Source of the DNA: Acidimicrobiia bacterium
GTDB lineage: Bacteria > Actinomycetota > Acidimicrobiia > Spongiisociales > JAHEDJ01
Direction of reading: 5' to 3'
NCBI GenBank assembly: GCA_035471805.1
Contig: DATIPS010000008.1
Location: forward strand, 50,908-114,907
DNA: 64,000 nucleotides
Below the pieces are notes generated by a model. It did no database searches, had not been told where the DNA came from, and saw nothing but the letters and a program-made list of their open reading frames with translations. Both the position numbers and the translations under genes were made by a program. Below, one piece after another: positions 53,671 through 62,877 of the stretch. Every line of letters begins with the position of its first letter. Positions within the stretch are counted from its first letter, which is position 1.

Positions 53671-55077
53671 GTGCGATATTCAGACTGGGAAGCTGTAATC
53701 CGAGCCGCCATGGTTCCGGCCGCGAGCTACCTCGCTTCACTGCCCGACCGTCCGGTGTATCGACCCACCGATCCCGAAGAGATACGAGCACTACTCGCGG
53801 GTCCTCTACCTGAGGACGGGACGGACCCCGAGCAAGTGGTCGCGGCGCTTGCCCGTGACCTCGAACCCTATTTGAGTGCCCACTCGTCGGGTCGCTACTT
53901 CGGCTTCGTGATCGGCGGCCTTCACCCGGCAGCCTACGGCGCCGAACTGCTCGCCTCCACCTGGGACCAGAATGCCGGGTTGTATGCCGTCGCCCCGGGG
54001 GTGGCAATCGCCGAAGAGGTAGCGGAGGGCTGGATTCTTGATGCCCTCAATCTCCCCAGCAGCGCCTCGGTTGGGTTTGTGACCGGAGGACAGATGGCCA
54101 CCTTCACATGTCTGGCGGCCGCCCGCCACCATGTACTCCGCGAGATCGGATGGGACGTCGAAGCTGATGGACTCCAGGGAGCGCCCAAAGTCAACGTCGT
54201 TGTCAAGACCGAGCGGCACTCGACGGTGCCTCGAGCTTTGCGCCACCTGGGTTTGGGCGACTCGACCGCCATCGAGGTACCTTCGGACTCACAGGCCCGA
54301 ATAGACCCAGAAGCTCTGGAGCGAACACTATTGGACCTGGAGGGACCGACGATTGTCTGTGTCGAGGCCGGCAACGTCAATCATGGGTCCTTCGACGACT
54401 TTCAGGCGGTGGCAGACATCGCCGACCGGCACCGCGCGCGGGGCAACCCGAGCTGGGTTCACGTAGACGGAGCGTTTGGGTTGTGGGCGCGCGCATCCAC
54501 TGCTCTCATACATCTCACCGACGGGTTGGAACGGCTGGATTCCTGGTCGACTGATGCCCACAAGATGCTGAATGTCGGGTACGACTCGGGGCTGGCCATC
54601 TGTAGACACTCGGCAGCCCACCGGGCCGCCATGAGCGTGCACGCCGCGTACCTCATCCAGGCCGACGGCGAGGTGAGGGACCAGATGGATTGGAACCCGG
54701 ACTTCTCGAGGCGTGCACGAGGGCTCGGAGTCTATGCCGCGTTGCGATCTCTCGGCCGGTCCGGTGTTGACGACATGATCAGTCGAACCTGGCGGCTGGC
54801 GCGATTGTTCGCCGATCGCCTGTCGGCGAGTGGTCTGGTCGAGGTCGTCAACGATGTGGTCTTCAACCAGGTTCTCATTCGCTGGCTTGCGCCCGACGGC
54901 GATCAGGATGCGTTCACCGACAGCCTGCTCGCCCGGGTCCAGGCCGACGGCACGGCGTTCTTCAGCGGTACGACATGGAACGGGAAGCGGCACATGCGGA
55001 TCTCCGTGGCCGACTGGGCAACAGATGAGTCGGACGTCGAGAGGGCGGTAGCAGCGCTTCTGCGTTGTGCGGGTTGA
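53671..55077 (+). CDS. group II PLP-dependent decarboxylase family protein
   Basis: 468 residues, fold type I. PLP-lysine in DSWSTDAHKMLNVGYDSGLA; substrate/PLP-binding VHVDGAFGLWARAS (Asp that pairs with the pyridine N) and VGFVTGGQMATFTCLAAARH. It resembles aromatic-L-amino-acid and glutamate decarboxylases; substrate unknown. A GTG start at 53671. Isolated gene between the K+ channel and an acyltransferase. Confidence 0.9.
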   Translation: MRYSDWEAVIRAAMVPAASYLASLPDRPVYRPTDPEEIRALLAGPLPEDGTDPEQVVAALARDLEPYLSAHSSGRYFGFVIGGLHPAAYGAELLASTWDQNAGLYAVAPGVAIAEEVAEGWILDALNLPSSASVGFVTGGQMATFTCLAAARHHVLREIGWDVEADGLQGAPKVNVVVKTERHSTVPRALRHLGLGDSTAIEVPSDSQARIDPEALERTLLDLEGPTIVCVEAGNVNHGSFDDFQAVADIADRHRARGNPSWVHVDGAFGLWARASTALIHLTDGLERLDSWSTDAHKMLNVGYDSGLAICRHSAAHRAAMSVHAAYLIQADGEVRDQMDWNPDFSRRARGLGVYAALRSLGRSGVDDMISRTWRLARLFADRLSASGLVEVVNDVVFNQVLIRWLAPDGDQDAFTDSLLARVQADGTAFFSGTTWNGKRHMRISVADWATDESDVERAVAALLRCAG

Positions 55078-55204
55078 GAAGCCCCGTTCTCGGCCGGTTC
55101 TCTGGAGTGTGGCCGTGGTGGTGGCGATTCTCCCGTCCAGCCGGTGCCGACCACATCGGAGAGCAAGGCGACCGGATGCCGCACGCCCGGAACGTCGGTG
55201 ACGT

Positions 55205-56356
55205 TCAGAGTATGCGGGCCAGCAGCCGGAGGCGGGTGGCCAACCGGCCCAACGCGAAAGATGCGGCGATTCCGAGCGAGGCAACGATGGCGAACTTCCA
55301 CTCAGGCGAGAAGTTGAGCGATCGCATCGCCACGCTCAACAGGACGACAACGGGCGGGTGGATCAGATAGGCGGCATAGGAGGCCCGGGCGAGCGACGCG
55401 GCCAGCGGGCCGGCACGGTTCCATCGCCGCCGGAACCACTCCATCATCCAGAGCGACATGCCGACCGCGATGACCGCCTCGATGATCGGCAGGAGCGCCG
55501 CTTTGGCCGTGAGCCCGCCCGTGAAAGCCAGGTCAGGGTCCGTAGGGTCGATCGCGGCGAGCACACCGAGCATCATCACGACACCCGCGATCGTCATCCC
55601 GCCGCAGGCTCGTCGCAAGCGCTCGGGCACCCCTGCGGCGAACCAGCCTCGCTCTCCTGCGACCGTGCCCAGGGCGAAGAGGGCGACCATCTGCGGTGTT
55701 TCCCACAAGTTCATCCCGAATACGGCGTTCGAAGCGAAGGGCCACACGAGACGAACGAGATAGGTCGCCAGTGCGATGAACGTGCCGACGGCTGCAAGAT
55801 GGCGCCGGCTCAGACCGTCGCCCGGGTGACGCCCACCCGACCGGTGTCTCCATGCCGCGTACATGAGAGAGAACGCGAGGAGGGTGGCGATGAACCATGC
55901 CGGTCCGAGATCGGCATCTTCGCGCCACCATCTATCGAGGTAGCCGACAAATCCTTCGCTTCCCTCGCCCATCCCCCGGTATCCGAGGTAATCGGTGACC
56001 GGGTCGACGACGGCCACGAACAGCACCACCGGCAGCCCCAGACGCAACAACCGATCGAGAACGAAACGGCCGGGGCCCTTGCGTTGAAACGAAGCAGGGG
56101 TGAAGAGGCCGGCTACCAGGAACAGGAGCCCCATGCCGAACAGCAGCCCCATTCCCAGCACCGCCCATCCGACCATCTGGACGAACTCGCTGTCGGTTCG
56201 TTCCATGTAGTACCAGTCGATGTCCACGACGTAGGCGGTTCCGACATGGGCGGCGATCACGCCGGCGATCACCGTAACACGGAGGTTGTCGATCCATGCC
56301 AGCCGTGCTTGCGCCGGCGCCTGCTCGGTTTCCTCCGGTCCTTGGGAAGCGACCAT
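55205..56356 (-). CDS. acyltransferase 3 family membrane protein
   Basis: 383 residues, about ten TM helices. RLAWIDNLRVTVIAGVIAAH contains the family's catalytic His near the N-terminus, and the end SYAAYLIHPPVVVLLSVAMR is the typical C-terminal half motif. Such enzymes O-acylate polysaccharides, lipids or macrolides. The start at MVASQGPEE is favoured over an ATG 27 bases upstream. Neighbours give no clue to its acceptor. Confidence 0.85.
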   Translation of the reverse strand: MVASQGPEETEQAPAQARLAWIDNLRVTVIAGVIAAHVGTAYVVDIDWYYMERTDSEFVQMVGWAVLGMGLLFGMGLLFLVAGLFTPASFQRKGPGRFVLDRLLRLGLPVVLFVAVVDPVTDYLGYRGMGEGSEGFVGYLDRWWREDADLGPAWFIATLLAFSLMYAAWRHRSGGRHPGDGLSRRHLAAVGTFIALATYLVRLVWPFASNAVFGMNLWETPQMVALFALGTVAGERGWFAAGVPERLRRACGGMTIAGVVMMLGVLAAIDPTDPDLAFTGGLTAKAALLPIIEAVIAVGMSLWMMEWFRRRWNRAGPLAASLARASYAAYLIHPPVVVLLSVAMRSLNFSPEWKFAIVASLGIAASFALGRLATRLRLLARIL

Positions 56357-56552
56357 GACACCACGAAAGCTACTTGGCGGCATCGGAGCCGGTAGAGCAG
56401 ATCTCCTGCCGGATCAGGAGCAGCGGGTGCTTTTGCCCCATGCCGGATTCGTGCCGGCCTGGAAGTCGATCTCCTCGAAGAGCCCGTGCCGCCGGGCAGC
56501 AGGGAGCGCCACCGGCTTTGCACGACTCGTCTCCGATGGCGAACGGGCCCGA

Positions 56553-57110
56553 TCAGTCTCCACCGGATTCGTCCTGAAAGATCTGGAGGGCGCCGCCTTC
56601 CCACCTGGCCCGGAAGTCGGAGGTGTGACTCTCGCTGTCGAATCGGATTCTGACCTCGACGGGTCCTGTGGCTCTGCGGTCGGTGCTGTACCCGGGTTGA
56701 GGGATTGCAGACACGAACGTGACCACGCCCGGCGAGTAGCTGATGGTGACCACGCCGCCGACCAGCGTGTAGCTGGCCGTTTCCGCCGGTGCCGGGGGTG
56801 GAGCCGTCGACGAGGCAGCCGGCGCGGTAGTGGTGGTAGATGATGACTGAAATGCGGTCGTTTGGGTAGTGCCCGGGGTCGTCCCTGTGGTCGAGGTCGA
56901 CGAACCGGTGACTTCTGATTCGGGTCCGACGACCGAAGCGCTCGTCGGATTCACCGGAGCCGCACTGGAGGTAGAGGCCGCAGCCGTCGGGATCTCAACG
57001 CTGGGCTGGATTACCGTGTTGCGCACCCGGGCAACCGCTCCCCAGGAGAAAGCAAGGGCAATCGTGACGGCCAGTGCCCAACCCGCTGCGAGCTTCATCC
57101 ACTTCGGCAT
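56553..57110 (-). CDS. secreted or membrane-anchored Thr-rich protein with C-terminal domain shared with the 59322 protein
   Basis: 185 residues. An N-terminal hydrophobic helix (LAAGWALAVTIALAFSWG) without a lipobox suggests a signal anchor or signal peptide; residues about 45-105 are Thr/Ser/Ala-rich and low in complexity. The last about 70 residues (GGVVTISYSPGVVTF to QIFQDESG) align without gaps to the C-terminus of the protein at 59322: GG-x-VTI, P-x-PG(Y/W), and V-x-V...F...F-x-A. It is divergent from the response-regulator gene with 112 bases between starts and a pair of CGTTAGGG repeats in between. Function unknown. Confidence 0.78.
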   Translation of the reverse strand: MPKWMKLAAGWALAVTIALAFSWGAVARVRNTVIQPSVEIPTAAASTSSAAPVNPTSASVVGPESEVTGSSTSTTGTTPGTTQTTAFQSSSTTTTAPAASSTAPPPAPAETASYTLVGGVVTISYSPGVVTFVSAIPQPGYSTDRRATGPVEVRIRFDSESHTSDFRARWEGGALQIFQDESGGD

Positions 57111-57132
57111 GACACAACTATCGCAGGTCTCC

Positions 57133-57162
57133 CGTTAGGGCTCTCTCCGAGAAGCGTTAGGG
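57133..57162. promoter_or_regulatory. tandem CGTTAGGG repeats in the divergent promoter
   Basis: CGTTAGGG at 57133-57140 and again at 57155-57162, a 22-bp period (two helical turns) on the same strand, as expected for an OmpR-type response regulator dimer bound head-to-tail. Both lie 60-90 bases upstream of the response regulator start and 23-52 bases upstream of the divergent secreted-protein gene. Confidence 0.55.
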
Positions 57163-57222
57163 AAATCTCAATTCGGCCGGATCACATGGTTGTGGGTCGC
57201 GATTCGGCAATAGGATGCTTTT

Positions 57223-57906
57223 ATGTCGTCGATCCTGATTATCGAAGATGACCAATCGATCAGGCAAGGCCTTGCCAAGTTCCTGGCCGGCGAGGGCCAC
57301 TCGGTCGAGTCGCTGTCCTCGGGAATGGAAGGTGTTCAGCGCACTGCTGAGGGCGGACTGGATGTGGTGATTCTCGACCTCGGGCTGCCCGATATCGACG
57401 GGGGTCAAGCACTCAAGATGATCAGATCGATCAGCGCCGTTCCCGTCATCGTTGCGACCGCCCGCGACGAGGAAGGCGAGATCGTCCGTATCCTCCGTGA
57501 CGGCGCCGACGATTACGTCGTCAAGCCTTTCTCGGGTGCTCAACTGCAAGCCCGAATCGAGGCCGTCATGCGACGGGTCGAGAGCGGGACTGTTCGCGGG
57601 CCGATGATCGTGGGCGAACTCACGGTTGATGTCGGGCAGCGGGTTGCGACTCTCGACGGTGACCTCCTCGACCTGACGAGGAAAGAGTTCGACTTCCTTG
57701 CTTATCTCGCCGAACGGGCCGGAGTCGTCGTTTCCAAGCGCGAGCTCCTGGCTGAAGTGTGGAGGCAGCCGTACGGCGGTGCGGATAAAACGGTAGACGT
57801 CCATCTGTCGGTCTTGCGTCGCAAGTTGGGGGAGAGTGCGGCCGAGCCGCGCTACCTTCAGACCGTTCACGGTGTCGGCATCAAGCTCGTGAACCCTGAT
57901 TCGTGA
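57223..57906 (+). CDS. OmpR/PhoB-family response regulator
   Basis: 227 residues. Receiver domain with acidic pair EDD near residue 8, phospho-acceptor Asp in DVVILDLGLPDIDG, Thr in IVATARD, and Lys in VVKPFSG. A C-terminal winged helix (trans_reg_C) includes LTRKEFDFLAYLAERAGVVV and VDVHLSVLRRKLGE. It overlaps the kinase gene by 4 bases (GTGA). Probable targets: its own divergent promoter and the secreted-protein genes on each side. Confidence 0.95.
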   Translation: MSSILIIEDDQSIRQGLAKFLAGEGHSVESLSSGMEGVQRTAEGGLDVVILDLGLPDIDGGQALKMIRSISAVPVIVATARDEEGEIVRILRDGADDYVVKPFSGAQLQARIEAVMRRVESGTVRGPMIVGELTVDVGQRVATLDGDLLDLTRKEFDFLAYLAERAGVVVSKRELLAEVWRQPYGGADKTVDVHLSVLRRKLGESAAEPRYLQTVHGVGIKLVNPDS

Positions 57907-59204
57907 GGCGCTGGCTCTCCCTGTACGCGTTGTCGATCACGTCGATCGTGATCATCGCCTTCCTGGTGCCGCTGGCCGTGCTGATCCGTGATCTGGCTGT
58001 GGATCGGGCGATGAATGCCGCCGAGCGTGAGGCTCAGACCGTGGCTCGCTTCGCGTCGACCATCGATGACTCGCCGGAATCGATCGCGGCGCTCGAGAAT
58101 ACGCTGGCGGCTGCACCCGGCACCTCGGTGATGCTCTCCGACGGGACCGTGCTGGGGGCATCCCTGCCGGCCGGTGTCGATCTGGCAGCGGCCCGGGAGT
58201 TGGGCCAGGCCTACCGGCAGTCACTCGACGAGAGCGAAGCGGTGGTGGTGCCGGTGTTGCGGGGAGCCGGTGCTCCTTGGGTCATTGTCATTGCCGTTCC
58301 CTCCGCGTCTCTCACCGAGGGCGTGGCGTCGGCGTGGCTGGTGCTCGGCGCGCTCGGGTTGGGACTGATCGGATTGGCGTTCGTCGTCGCCGATCGGATG
58401 GGCAGGGCCGTCGTCAAGCCGATCAGAGACCTCGTTGAAGCGACCCATCGATTGGGCAAGGGTGAGCTGACGGTGGCGGTGGATCCTGGTGGCCCGAGCG
58501 AACTGGCAGAAGTCGGAGCGGCCTTCAATACGCTGACGGGGCGGGTGAGCACGCTGATGGATCGGGAAAGGGAGACTGCTGCCGATATCTCGCACCGGCT
58601 TCGGACGCCGCTCACTGCTCTCAAGCTCGATATAGAGGCGTTGGGCAAGCACGTTGACGTGAGCCGGCTTCACCACGACGTGGACGAACTCGAGCGAGTC
58701 GTGAGCCACGTCATCAACGAAGCCCGCCGATCGGTGCGGGAAGGCGTAGGCGTGGTTGCCGATCTGGTCGAGATCGTCGCCGAACGGGCGGAGTACTGGG
58801 GCTGGCTGGCAGCCGATCAGGACCGTCGATGGATCCTCGACATCGAGGTCCGGCGGGCTTCGGTGAACGGGCATTCCGGTGATTTCGAGGCGATGCTGGA
58901 CGCTTTGCTGGGCAATGTCTTTGCCCATACCCCGGCCGGCACCGGATATCGCATCATTCTGCGCGAGCCGGAGCGCGGTTTGGTTGAGCTGGTGGTCGCC
59001 GACCAGGGGCCCGGGATTGCCGACGAAGGGTTGCTGGAACGAGGGGCGAGCGGGGGCCGGTCGACCGGCCTGGGAGTTGACATCGTCCGCGGAACGGCAG
59101 AGGCAGCCGGTGGCAAGGCCCACTGGGAGTCGGGCGATCCCGCCGGGACGCTGGTGCGCGTTGTCCTGCCGGAGGCCGGCAGCAGCCCGGCTCCACTCCG
59201 CTAG
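57903..59204 (+). CDS. sensor histidine kinase
   Basis: 433 residues. TM1 at about 8-28, a roughly 105-residue extracytoplasmic sensor domain, TM2 at about 137-160, HAMP, HisKA with phospho-acceptor His in ADISHRLRTPLTALKLD, and HATPase_c with N box ALLGNVFAHTPAGTG, G1 VADQGPGIADEG and G2 GRSTGLGVDIV. It translates from a GTG start overlapping the response regulator stop. Senses an extracellular cue; partner of the adjacent regulator. Confidence 0.95.
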   Translation: MRRWLSLYALSITSIVIIAFLVPLAVLIRDLAVDRAMNAAEREAQTVARFASTIDDSPESIAALENTLAAAPGTSVMLSDGTVLGASLPAGVDLAAARELGQAYRQSLDESEAVVVPVLRGAGAPWVIVIAVPSASLTEGVASAWLVLGALGLGLIGLAFVVADRMGRAVVKPIRDLVEATHRLGKGELTVAVDPGGPSELAEVGAAFNTLTGRVSTLMDRERETAADISHRLRTPLTALKLDIEALGKHVDVSRLHHDVDELERVVSHVINEARRSVREGVGVVADLVEIVAERAEYWGWLAADQDRRWILDIEVRRASVNGHSGDFEAMLDALLGNVFAHTPAGTGYRIILREPERGLVELVVADQGPGIADEGLLERGASGGRSTGLGVDIVRGTAEAAGGKAHWESGDPAGTLVRVVLPEAGSSPAPLR

Positions 59205-59321
59205 CCGGGTCCCTCCAACCCCTGTCCAGAAAAGAGGTTTTCCTAACCAACCGCGGAGGACCCTCAAACACCGGCTCGGGCATTCTGACTCCAGCATCCG
59301 CTCTATGAAGGAGACTGAAGA

Positions 59322-59885
59322 ATGTCCAGACGAATTGCAGCACTCCTCGCCACCGTCGTGGCGGGGCTCATGGCGGTCGGAATCGCGAATGCAGCAATCG
59401 GCCCGGCAACCGACGACTCGACGTCGACGACCTCGATCACCTCGTCGACTGCACCCTCCGTCACCGGCGGTGTCGAAACCGGGGTCGCCGATGACAGTGT
59501 GGGAAACGGAAGCACGTCGACGACGGTCCCGGATGATTCGGGTAGCACGTCGACGACGACTCCGGATGATTCGGGTAGCACGTCGACGACGGTCCCGGAT
59601 GATTCGGGTAGCCCGTCGACGACGGTCCCGCCGGCCGCCGACGACGGTGCATCCTCGGCGACGTTCAACGCCGGGGACGGTGGCACTGTGACGATCGCTT
59701 CGAACGGTTCGAGCCTCACCATCACTTCGGTCGACCCGGCGCCCGGGTGGTCGTTCGAGATCGAGGTTTCCTCGGGTGTCGAGGTCGAAGCCGACTTCCG
59801 CAACGGCACCCGACGCATCCAGTTCAATGCCCAGCTCGAAGACGGTGAGGTTCGCGTCAGGGTCCGTTCCGACAACAGCGGCTAG
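59322..59885 (+). CDS. secreted protein with DDSG/Thr-rich repeats and a C-terminal domain paired to the 56553 protein
   Basis: 187 residues. A signal peptide ending near ANAAIG, then a low-complexity region containing STSTTVPDDSG repeated three times plus a partial copy, then about 70 residues (GGTVTIASNGSSLTI to RVRSDNSG) homologous to the protein encoded at 56553 on the opposite side of the two-component operon. It lies 117 bases after the kinase and ends in a 13-bp hairpin. Likely a product or ligand of this signalling module. Confidence 0.8.
   Translation: MSRRIAALLATVVAGLMAVGIANAAIGPATDDSTSTTSITSSTAPSVTGGVETGVADDSVGNGSTSTTVPDDSGSTSTTTPDDSGSTSTTVPDDSGSPSTTVPPAADDGASSATFNAGDGGTVTIASNGSSLTITSVDPAPGWSFEIEVSSGVEVEADFRNGTRRIQFNAQLEDGEVRVRVRSDNSG
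59511..59630 (+). repeat. 33-bp tandem repeat inside the secreted-protein gene
   Basis: Three full units (59511, 59544, 59577) and a 21-base partial (59610); units differ at a few positions only. The period is a multiple of three, so copy number can change without frameshift, lengthening or shortening the STSTTVPDDSG linker. Confidence 0.95.
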
Positions 59886-59912
59886 CCGTAACGAGCGAGT
59901 TGTCTCCCACCG

Positions 59913-59950
59913 ATCACCCCGGGCCGCTCCTTCACAGGGCCCGGGGTGAT
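59913..59950 (+). terminator. intrinsic terminator after the secreted-protein gene
   Basis: ATCACCCCGGGCC (59913-59925) pairs perfectly with GGCCCGGGGTGAT (59938-59950), a 13-bp stem with a 12-base loop, 27 bases after the stop. Confidence 0.8.
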
Positions 59951-60259
59951 ACGCGTCGGCCCGGATTCCCCGGACGCAGACGTCCGGCGGGCAACGTCCA
60001 TCCATCGGGCCCGGGCATCTCCGAATGCGATCAAGTTCGACCGGGCGACATGGATGGAGTTGCCGCCGGGGCCGTCTTCGTACCGACACCGGAGGTGGCT
60101 CGTCGTGCCGCCGGGTCGGCTGTCGGGTGGATCGGTGGGCGAAGGCTTCCGGATCTGCCGGTGGAGGTGTTTGCTCAAGTTCCGACGGGCATTGCCCGAT
60201 CATATTCGGGTGGACGGGGACGGTTGCCGCCGGCCAAGAGCGACTTCGGGAAGGATCCT

Positions 60260-62281
60260 ATGCCCGACATCGACGATCTCCAGACCGAGTACGACGAACT
60301 GACACGGACGATCCGGCGTCAGAACGAACTGCGTGACTCGGGAAGTGACGACTACGACTGGAACAAGCTCGACGACGCCATCAACCGTCGCAATCAGGTG
60401 CAGCGTTCCATCGAGGAGACCGGCCGCACCCCGGGTGGCGATCGGCCACCCACGGATTCTCCCTCCGGTGGCGATGCCTCTTCGGCCCCCAGCGAGCCAC
60501 CTCTCAGGGCGCCCGATCCGGGCGAATCGACGATCGATCAACTCGAGCATCAACTGGGGCAACTCCGAGACAACCCGCCGCATCCGGGTGTGCGGATGGA
60601 GGACGGCAAGGTCGTCGGCGGTACGGCGGAGGACTTGCAGGAACAGCTCGAGTGGCGCGCTCGGGTCGACCGTCTCGACCACGAGCTGACCGCTGCCCAG
60701 GCCGACAAGGCATGGGCAGAAGCCGGAGGTCCCGACGGATTCACCGATGCCGAACTCGAAGGGATCGAACGGGCCGGCGAGAAGATCGACGGCATACAGG
60801 ACAGGCTCGACGCCGTCCAAAGCCGGATCGACGGTTTGAACGCCCGGTTGGATGAAGCCAGGGGTGTCCTCGACGGCCAGACTGCCCAGGGCGGCGGTCC
60901 GAATGCTGCCGGAGGGGCAGCGATCGCGGTCGGTGCCCGGATCATGGGTGAGTTGCGTGACCTCGAGGCGCAGAAGGCTGCCGTCCAGCAGGAACTGAAC
61001 GATGCTCTCGAAGCCCTGGCCACCATCATTCGCACTCGGGTCCGCTCCCAACTCGAGGGAAGCGGCCTCGAGGTCGGGCTTCCCGGTGACCGGAAGGGTC
61101 GGGCTGCGGTGGAAGAGGCATTCCTGCGCCGGGTCTATCGGCGGCTGGGACTGGACTACCTGCCGAATGGTGCCCCGGGACTTCTGCGCGGACTGTCCGG
61201 CGCCCAGAGTCGGCGGCCCGAAGCGCGCTTTGGCATTCCCGCCCTCGCAGCCATTGCGGCCCTCATCGCAATCGGTCTCGTGGTCCTGTTCCTGGTGAGC
61301 CGGGATGACGTCTCGACACCCGTTGTCGCAATCTCTCCAACGACCCAGTCGACGGAGGAAACCTCCGCGGTCGCAGTTGAGACGCCGACCAGTGCGTCCG
61401 TCGTCATTCCGGCGGATGGCGCTGACGTGACCGGTACCGACGACAAGGCCCTCCAATCCACTTCCCCCGCCGTGGCGACGAGCATCGGAATCCCGTACTC
61501 CTGTGCCGAGGTGATCCATTCTTCGCTCGTCGGGTTCTCCAACTCACTCAGCTATTTCATGCTCTCGATGCTTGTCGGCGGTGTCGATGGAATCATCCCC
61601 GAAGGGACCACCCTGACGGTCGATGCCGGCGGACTTGCACCCAACAGCGCACCGATCAGAGGGTATCTGGCCGACGTGCCGATCCCGATCGACCGCTACG
61701 GCTCCTACCCGGTGACGTCGATCACCGCCGAAGGGCCTGATGGACCCATCGAGGTCCAGTTCCTGATCGAACCCGTAATCGTGGACTCCTCCGAGGGTTC
61801 GGTCGGCGATTGCGAACCTCCCGCTGAGGCGCTGGCTTCCGGCAGAGGTTTGGCAGGCGGGTTCGGCGGTGAACTCTGGTTCGGTGATGGGCCGCTCTCA
61901 ACACCCGATGAACCCACCGACGACGATGACACCCCGGATTTCCAGGTATTTCTCGACAGTCTCGACATCGCCCACCAGTCGGGCGATGTCGATGCTCTTC
62001 TGGGATCATTGGATCAAGCCACCATCGATCGCTACGGCTCTGATCAGTGTCGAGCATACGTGGAGCAGGTGGCGGGGAGCTTCGCCGATCCGACGCTGGT
62101 GAGCGCCGGTGCCGAACCATGGGACTACCTCACCGACGGGGTCTCGACGAACGTCCCCGATGCGTGGAATCTGCTCATAGATGTGACGCTGGGAGGAACC
62201 AGGCAACAGGTCCCCATGCACGTCCGTCCCGTCGATGACCAGATCTACTGGTTCACCGACTGCGGTCAACCGTCGGGCTAG
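60260..62281 (+). CDS. coiled-coil, single-TM protein with extracytoplasmic domain, unknown function
   Basis: 673 residues. Cytoplasmic part (about 1-320) is acidic, mostly coiled-coil (IDQLEHQLGQLRDNP, AGEKIDGIQDRLDAVQSRID), with a Pro/Ser-rich spacer near 60-90. One TM helix at about 328-350 (FGIPALAAIAALIAIGLVVL). The outer part begins with a Ser/Thr-rich stretch and contains a Cys-containing domain (GIPYSCAEVI ... GDCEPPAE) and a C-terminal domain resembling a small alpha/beta module (SLDIAHQSGDVDALLG ... CRAYVEQV). The start at 60260 has GGGAAGG upstream. No family recognised. Confidence 0.78.
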   Translation: MPDIDDLQTEYDELTRTIRRQNELRDSGSDDYDWNKLDDAINRRNQVQRSIEETGRTPGGDRPPTDSPSGGDASSAPSEPPLRAPDPGESTIDQLEHQLGQLRDNPPHPGVRMEDGKVVGGTAEDLQEQLEWRARVDRLDHELTAAQADKAWAEAGGPDGFTDAELEGIERAGEKIDGIQDRLDAVQSRIDGLNARLDEARGVLDGQTAQGGGPNAAGGAAIAVGARIMGELRDLEAQKAAVQQELNDALEALATIIRTRVRSQLEGSGLEVGLPGDRKGRAAVEEAFLRRVYRRLGLDYLPNGAPGLLRGLSGAQSRRPEARFGIPALAAIAALIAIGLVVLFLVSRDDVSTPVVAISPTTQSTEETSAVAVETPTSASVVIPADGADVTGTDDKALQSTSPAVATSIGIPYSCAEVIHSSLVGFSNSLSYFMLSMLVGGVDGIIPEGTTLTVDAGGLAPNSAPIRGYLADVPIPIDRYGSYPVTSITAEGPDGPIEVQFLIEPVIVDSSEGSVGDCEPPAEALASGRGLAGGFGGELWFGDGPLSTPDEPTDDDDTPDFQVFLDSLDIAHQSGDVDALLGSLDQATIDRYGSDQCRAYVEQVAGSFADPTLVSAGAEPWDYLTDGVSTNVPDAWNLLIDVTLGGTRQQVPMHVRPVDDQIYWFTDCGQPSG

Positions 62282-62877
62282 GGCGCCGGGCTGCCCGAGA
62301 AGGACCTGGATCTGGTCTTCGACCGGCACAGTTGTTGCGAGCCGCGCCGCTCTCCAATCGAACCGCAACCAGAGGGTGAGTCCCGTCCGGGGGTTCCTTC
62401 GCCGACCCGGAAAGGATCCCGCCGATACGCGGGAGGACCCTCGTTCACGCGGCCGGATCGCGCGACCGCCGAAAGTGTCCACTCGCCATGAGCACCTTCA
62501 GTTCGTGCGCTCCACGATGCGCAAACTCCAGCGTCGATCCAACGACGCGTCCGCCCGGTCGCCTCGATGGCCCGCCATCGCCCATCGAAAAAGGTCGCAA
62601 TCCAGTCGCCGAAGCGTCTGCCCGGGAGCCGGAACGGGCGTGCCTCGGTACCTTTCTCCAGGATCCCGCCCCCCAAGGCTTCACAGCAATGCTCGATAGG
62701 CGTAGGGTTGAAGCCCTCACGGTGATGGGAGGATTTGTGAGTCTTCCACCCGTTCGGCTGAACGTGGTTGGCCTCGAGCCGGCATCTTTCCGAGGTGCCG
62801 TTGCGTTTCAGGTGTGGCCCGGATCTCTCCCTCGTCGGTGGGTTTCGGCGTGAGTCTCTTGCGGAGGTGTGGCAGCC
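62282..62877. other. 600-bp intergenic stretch without a supported gene
   Basis: Several open frames of 90-150 codons exist on both strands but none has a convincing ribosome-binding site, composition or homology pattern. I see no hairpin stronger than background and no repeat. It may be a promoter region or a decayed gene. Confidence 0.45.

Noticed and set aside
59511..59630. CRISPR-like array
   Set aside because: Units are contiguous with no spacers, in frame within a gene, and encode a Thr/Asp linker.
58221..60203. 660-codon minus-strand frame
   Set aside because: Antisense to the histidine kinase and secreted-protein genes; the repetitive RRRRATRI part is a mirror of the 33-bp repeat.
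62278..62699. overlapping 130-150-codon frames in the gap before the beta-helix gene
   Set aside because: Neither strand shows a start signal or family pattern; Arg-rich composition is typical of spurious frames.
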